From Diaphorobacter caeni (GTDB lineage Bacteria; Pseudomonadota; Gammaproteobacteria; Burkholderiales; Burkholderiaceae_C): a DNA stretch of 64,000 nt. The notes beneath the pieces are model-generated. The model did no database searches. It was not told the DNA's origin and saw only the letters and a program-made list of their open reading frames with translations. This document shows, piece after piece, positions 63,170 to 64,000 of the stretch (positions are counted from its first letter, which is position 1; the number at the start of each line of letters is the position of its first letter). Location of the stretch: positions 558,001 to 622,000 of the forward strand of contig NZ_JADKYZ010000001.1 of the NCBI RefSeq assembly GCF_015354245.1. Direction: 5' to 3'. Made by a program: the position numbers and the translations under genes.

Positions 63170-64000
63170 TCGGCATTGCTGCGTCTCCAAAATAAACGAC
63201 GGACTTTGGCGCTGCGGTCATGCCGCGGCGCCGTGGTCAGTCATGCGCGGATCCACCGGCTGACCGTCTGAAACGTGTTGCTCGCGTGCAACTAAATGTG
63301 AAAAACTATCAAGCTCCGTTATGTATTTGCTGGGTGGCCTGCTCGCCCCGTGAGTGCTTTCGCATTTGGCCGGTGAGGGACTCCTGATCTTGCCAACCAT
63401 GCCGGAACTGCCGTTGTGACAATCGCCTCCCCGCAGCGGACATGCAGTCCAGCGCTGCGGGCCATAAGGATGGAACGGTGGGAGCGCTCCATTTCATCTC
63501 TGTGCTGACAGCCTGCAGAAACAGTGGCCCGGCTGTGGCCGCCGGCGTGGCCTGCGCCGCTCCCCAATGCATCAATTCAGGGAGCGCAGTGAGCAGGCGA
63601 CGCATTGCGTCAACGGTCACCACATTGGCCGTACGCCTCGAAAACACCTGAAAAGCAAACAAAGCGGATCCAGGCGATCCGCTTCGCAGGGCATGACCGC
63701 GTCTGCAGTCGTTGAGCAGCCCCGAAAAGATTCCTGCACGCGACTCCTGTTAATCCCTAGCAATTCACTTCAATTGCATACTTTTTGTATCTCGATATAT
63801 ATACTTTTCATGGATCTGCCTTTTATGTAAGGCGATGTGTATCCAGCGTGGGGTGTTCAGACGTCTGTACCGATGCCACTCCGTTGCCAGCGAGGGGATG
63901 CTGGTCGCAAGCGTGTCGGGCGTTCGCATGGTGCTGTTTCGTCTCAGACTGTGAGGCGAACGTCAACACGCCCTTGGAGATGGCGACGTGCTCCATCCAT
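63170..64000. other. Region without recognised gene
   Basis: The last 830 bases hold no gene I can support. A GC-rich imperfect hairpin (about 63208-63232) may end the iron operon. An open frame of 117 codons on the minus strand (63309-63662) and one of 69 codons on the plus strand (63442-63651) overlap each other, and neither has a convincing ribosome binding site or family match; a decayed gene is possible. From about 63755 to 63830 the DNA is very AT-rich, like the promoter zones before the secreted-protein genes. Confidence 0.5.
63950..63977 (+). repeat. REP-like half element near window end
   Basis: GAGGCGAACGTCAACACGCCCTT resembles the right arm at 36338-36357 (GAGATCGTCAACACGCTCT); the core GTCAACACGC is identical. 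The partner arm, if present, would lie outside the window. Confidence 0.35.

Noticed and set aside
60992-63190. A 732-codon open frame opposite the TonB receptor
   Set aside because: Antisense shadow of a clear receptor gene; composition rich in His, Arg and Val with no domain.
63309-63662. 117-codon minus-strand frame near the window end as a hypothetical protein
   Set aside because: No ribosome binding site, no family match and an overlapping plus-strand frame of similar quality; kept only as a possible decayed gene.

Overview
The window is about 64 kb of GC-rich chromosome (a few AT-rich islands aside) with tightly packed genes. The gene content (Bug/TctC-type binding protein, FkpB-IspH pair, IPTL-type C-terminal sorting tails, isoquinoline/nicotinate-type molybdenum hydroxylase with a cytochrome partner) and the codon bias point to a betaproteobacterium of the order Burkholderiales, most likely family Comamonadaceae (Comamonas/Delftia-like). 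This assignment is an inference from gene families; no rRNA or other definitive marker lies in the window.

Layout. 0-11.4 kb is mostly core: a partial gene (possibly fdhD), an FtsX-type ABC permease, a small membrane protein, a truncated hemoglobin, an Smr-domain protein and RadC on the minus strand, FkpB-like isomerase, IspH, a CorC/CNNM protein, SerS, a large palindromic intergenic element and a YkvA/DUF1232 protein. 11.9-18.4 kb holds a response regulator (receiver, PAS-like middle, LuxR HTH) and a histidine kinase followed on the same strand by a 1342-aa glycine-rich, repeat-containing surface protein. 18.5-28.7 kb is metabolic and transport: an FMN 2-hydroxyacid oxidase, pirin, lipoprotein gamma-glutamyltransferase, metallo-beta-lactamase-fold hydrolase, CorA/ZntB-type transporter, and a minus-strand pair of DctA and a glutamate/aspartate-type binding protein. 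29.2-33.5 kb is a three-gene molybdenum hydroxylase operon (2Fe-2S subunit, Tat-exported molybdopterin subunit, tri-heme cytochrome c), similar in composition to nicotinate dehydrogenase. 33.7-43.9 kb has an unknown propeller-like protein, a methyltransferase, a MASE1-GGDEF diguanylate cyclase, a periplasmic asparaginase, a phosphoribosyltransferase with a BMP-family nucleoside-type binding protein, and a FixJ-like two-component pair.

44.1-58.7 kb carries three further secreted repeat proteins, two with clear IPTL-type tails and one divergent. Between them are a MarR regulator, a TctC-sulfatase pair, an OmpR/EnvZ pair divergent from an exported lipoprotein intradiol dioxygenase, and a nitrobindin-like beta-barrel protein. 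58.8-63.2 kb is an iron-uptake operon behind a convincing Fur box: two tiny membrane proteins, a PepSY membrane protein and a TonB-dependent siderophore receptor, with the first three coding sequences overlapping by ATGA. The last 0.8 kb has no recognisable gene.

How the genes work together. The most distinctive theme is the set of four large exported proteins with C-terminal tripartite sorting tails (motif, hydrophobic helix, Arg cluster). They are probably clients of an exosortase encoded elsewhere, and two are next to LuxR-type two-component systems. A second theme is dispersed non-coding elements: a REP-like module that repeatedly sits at gene 3' ends, and a roughly 430-bp palindromic element at 10.4 kb. 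No CRISPR array, tRNA, rRNA, prophage or intact insertion sequence was seen.
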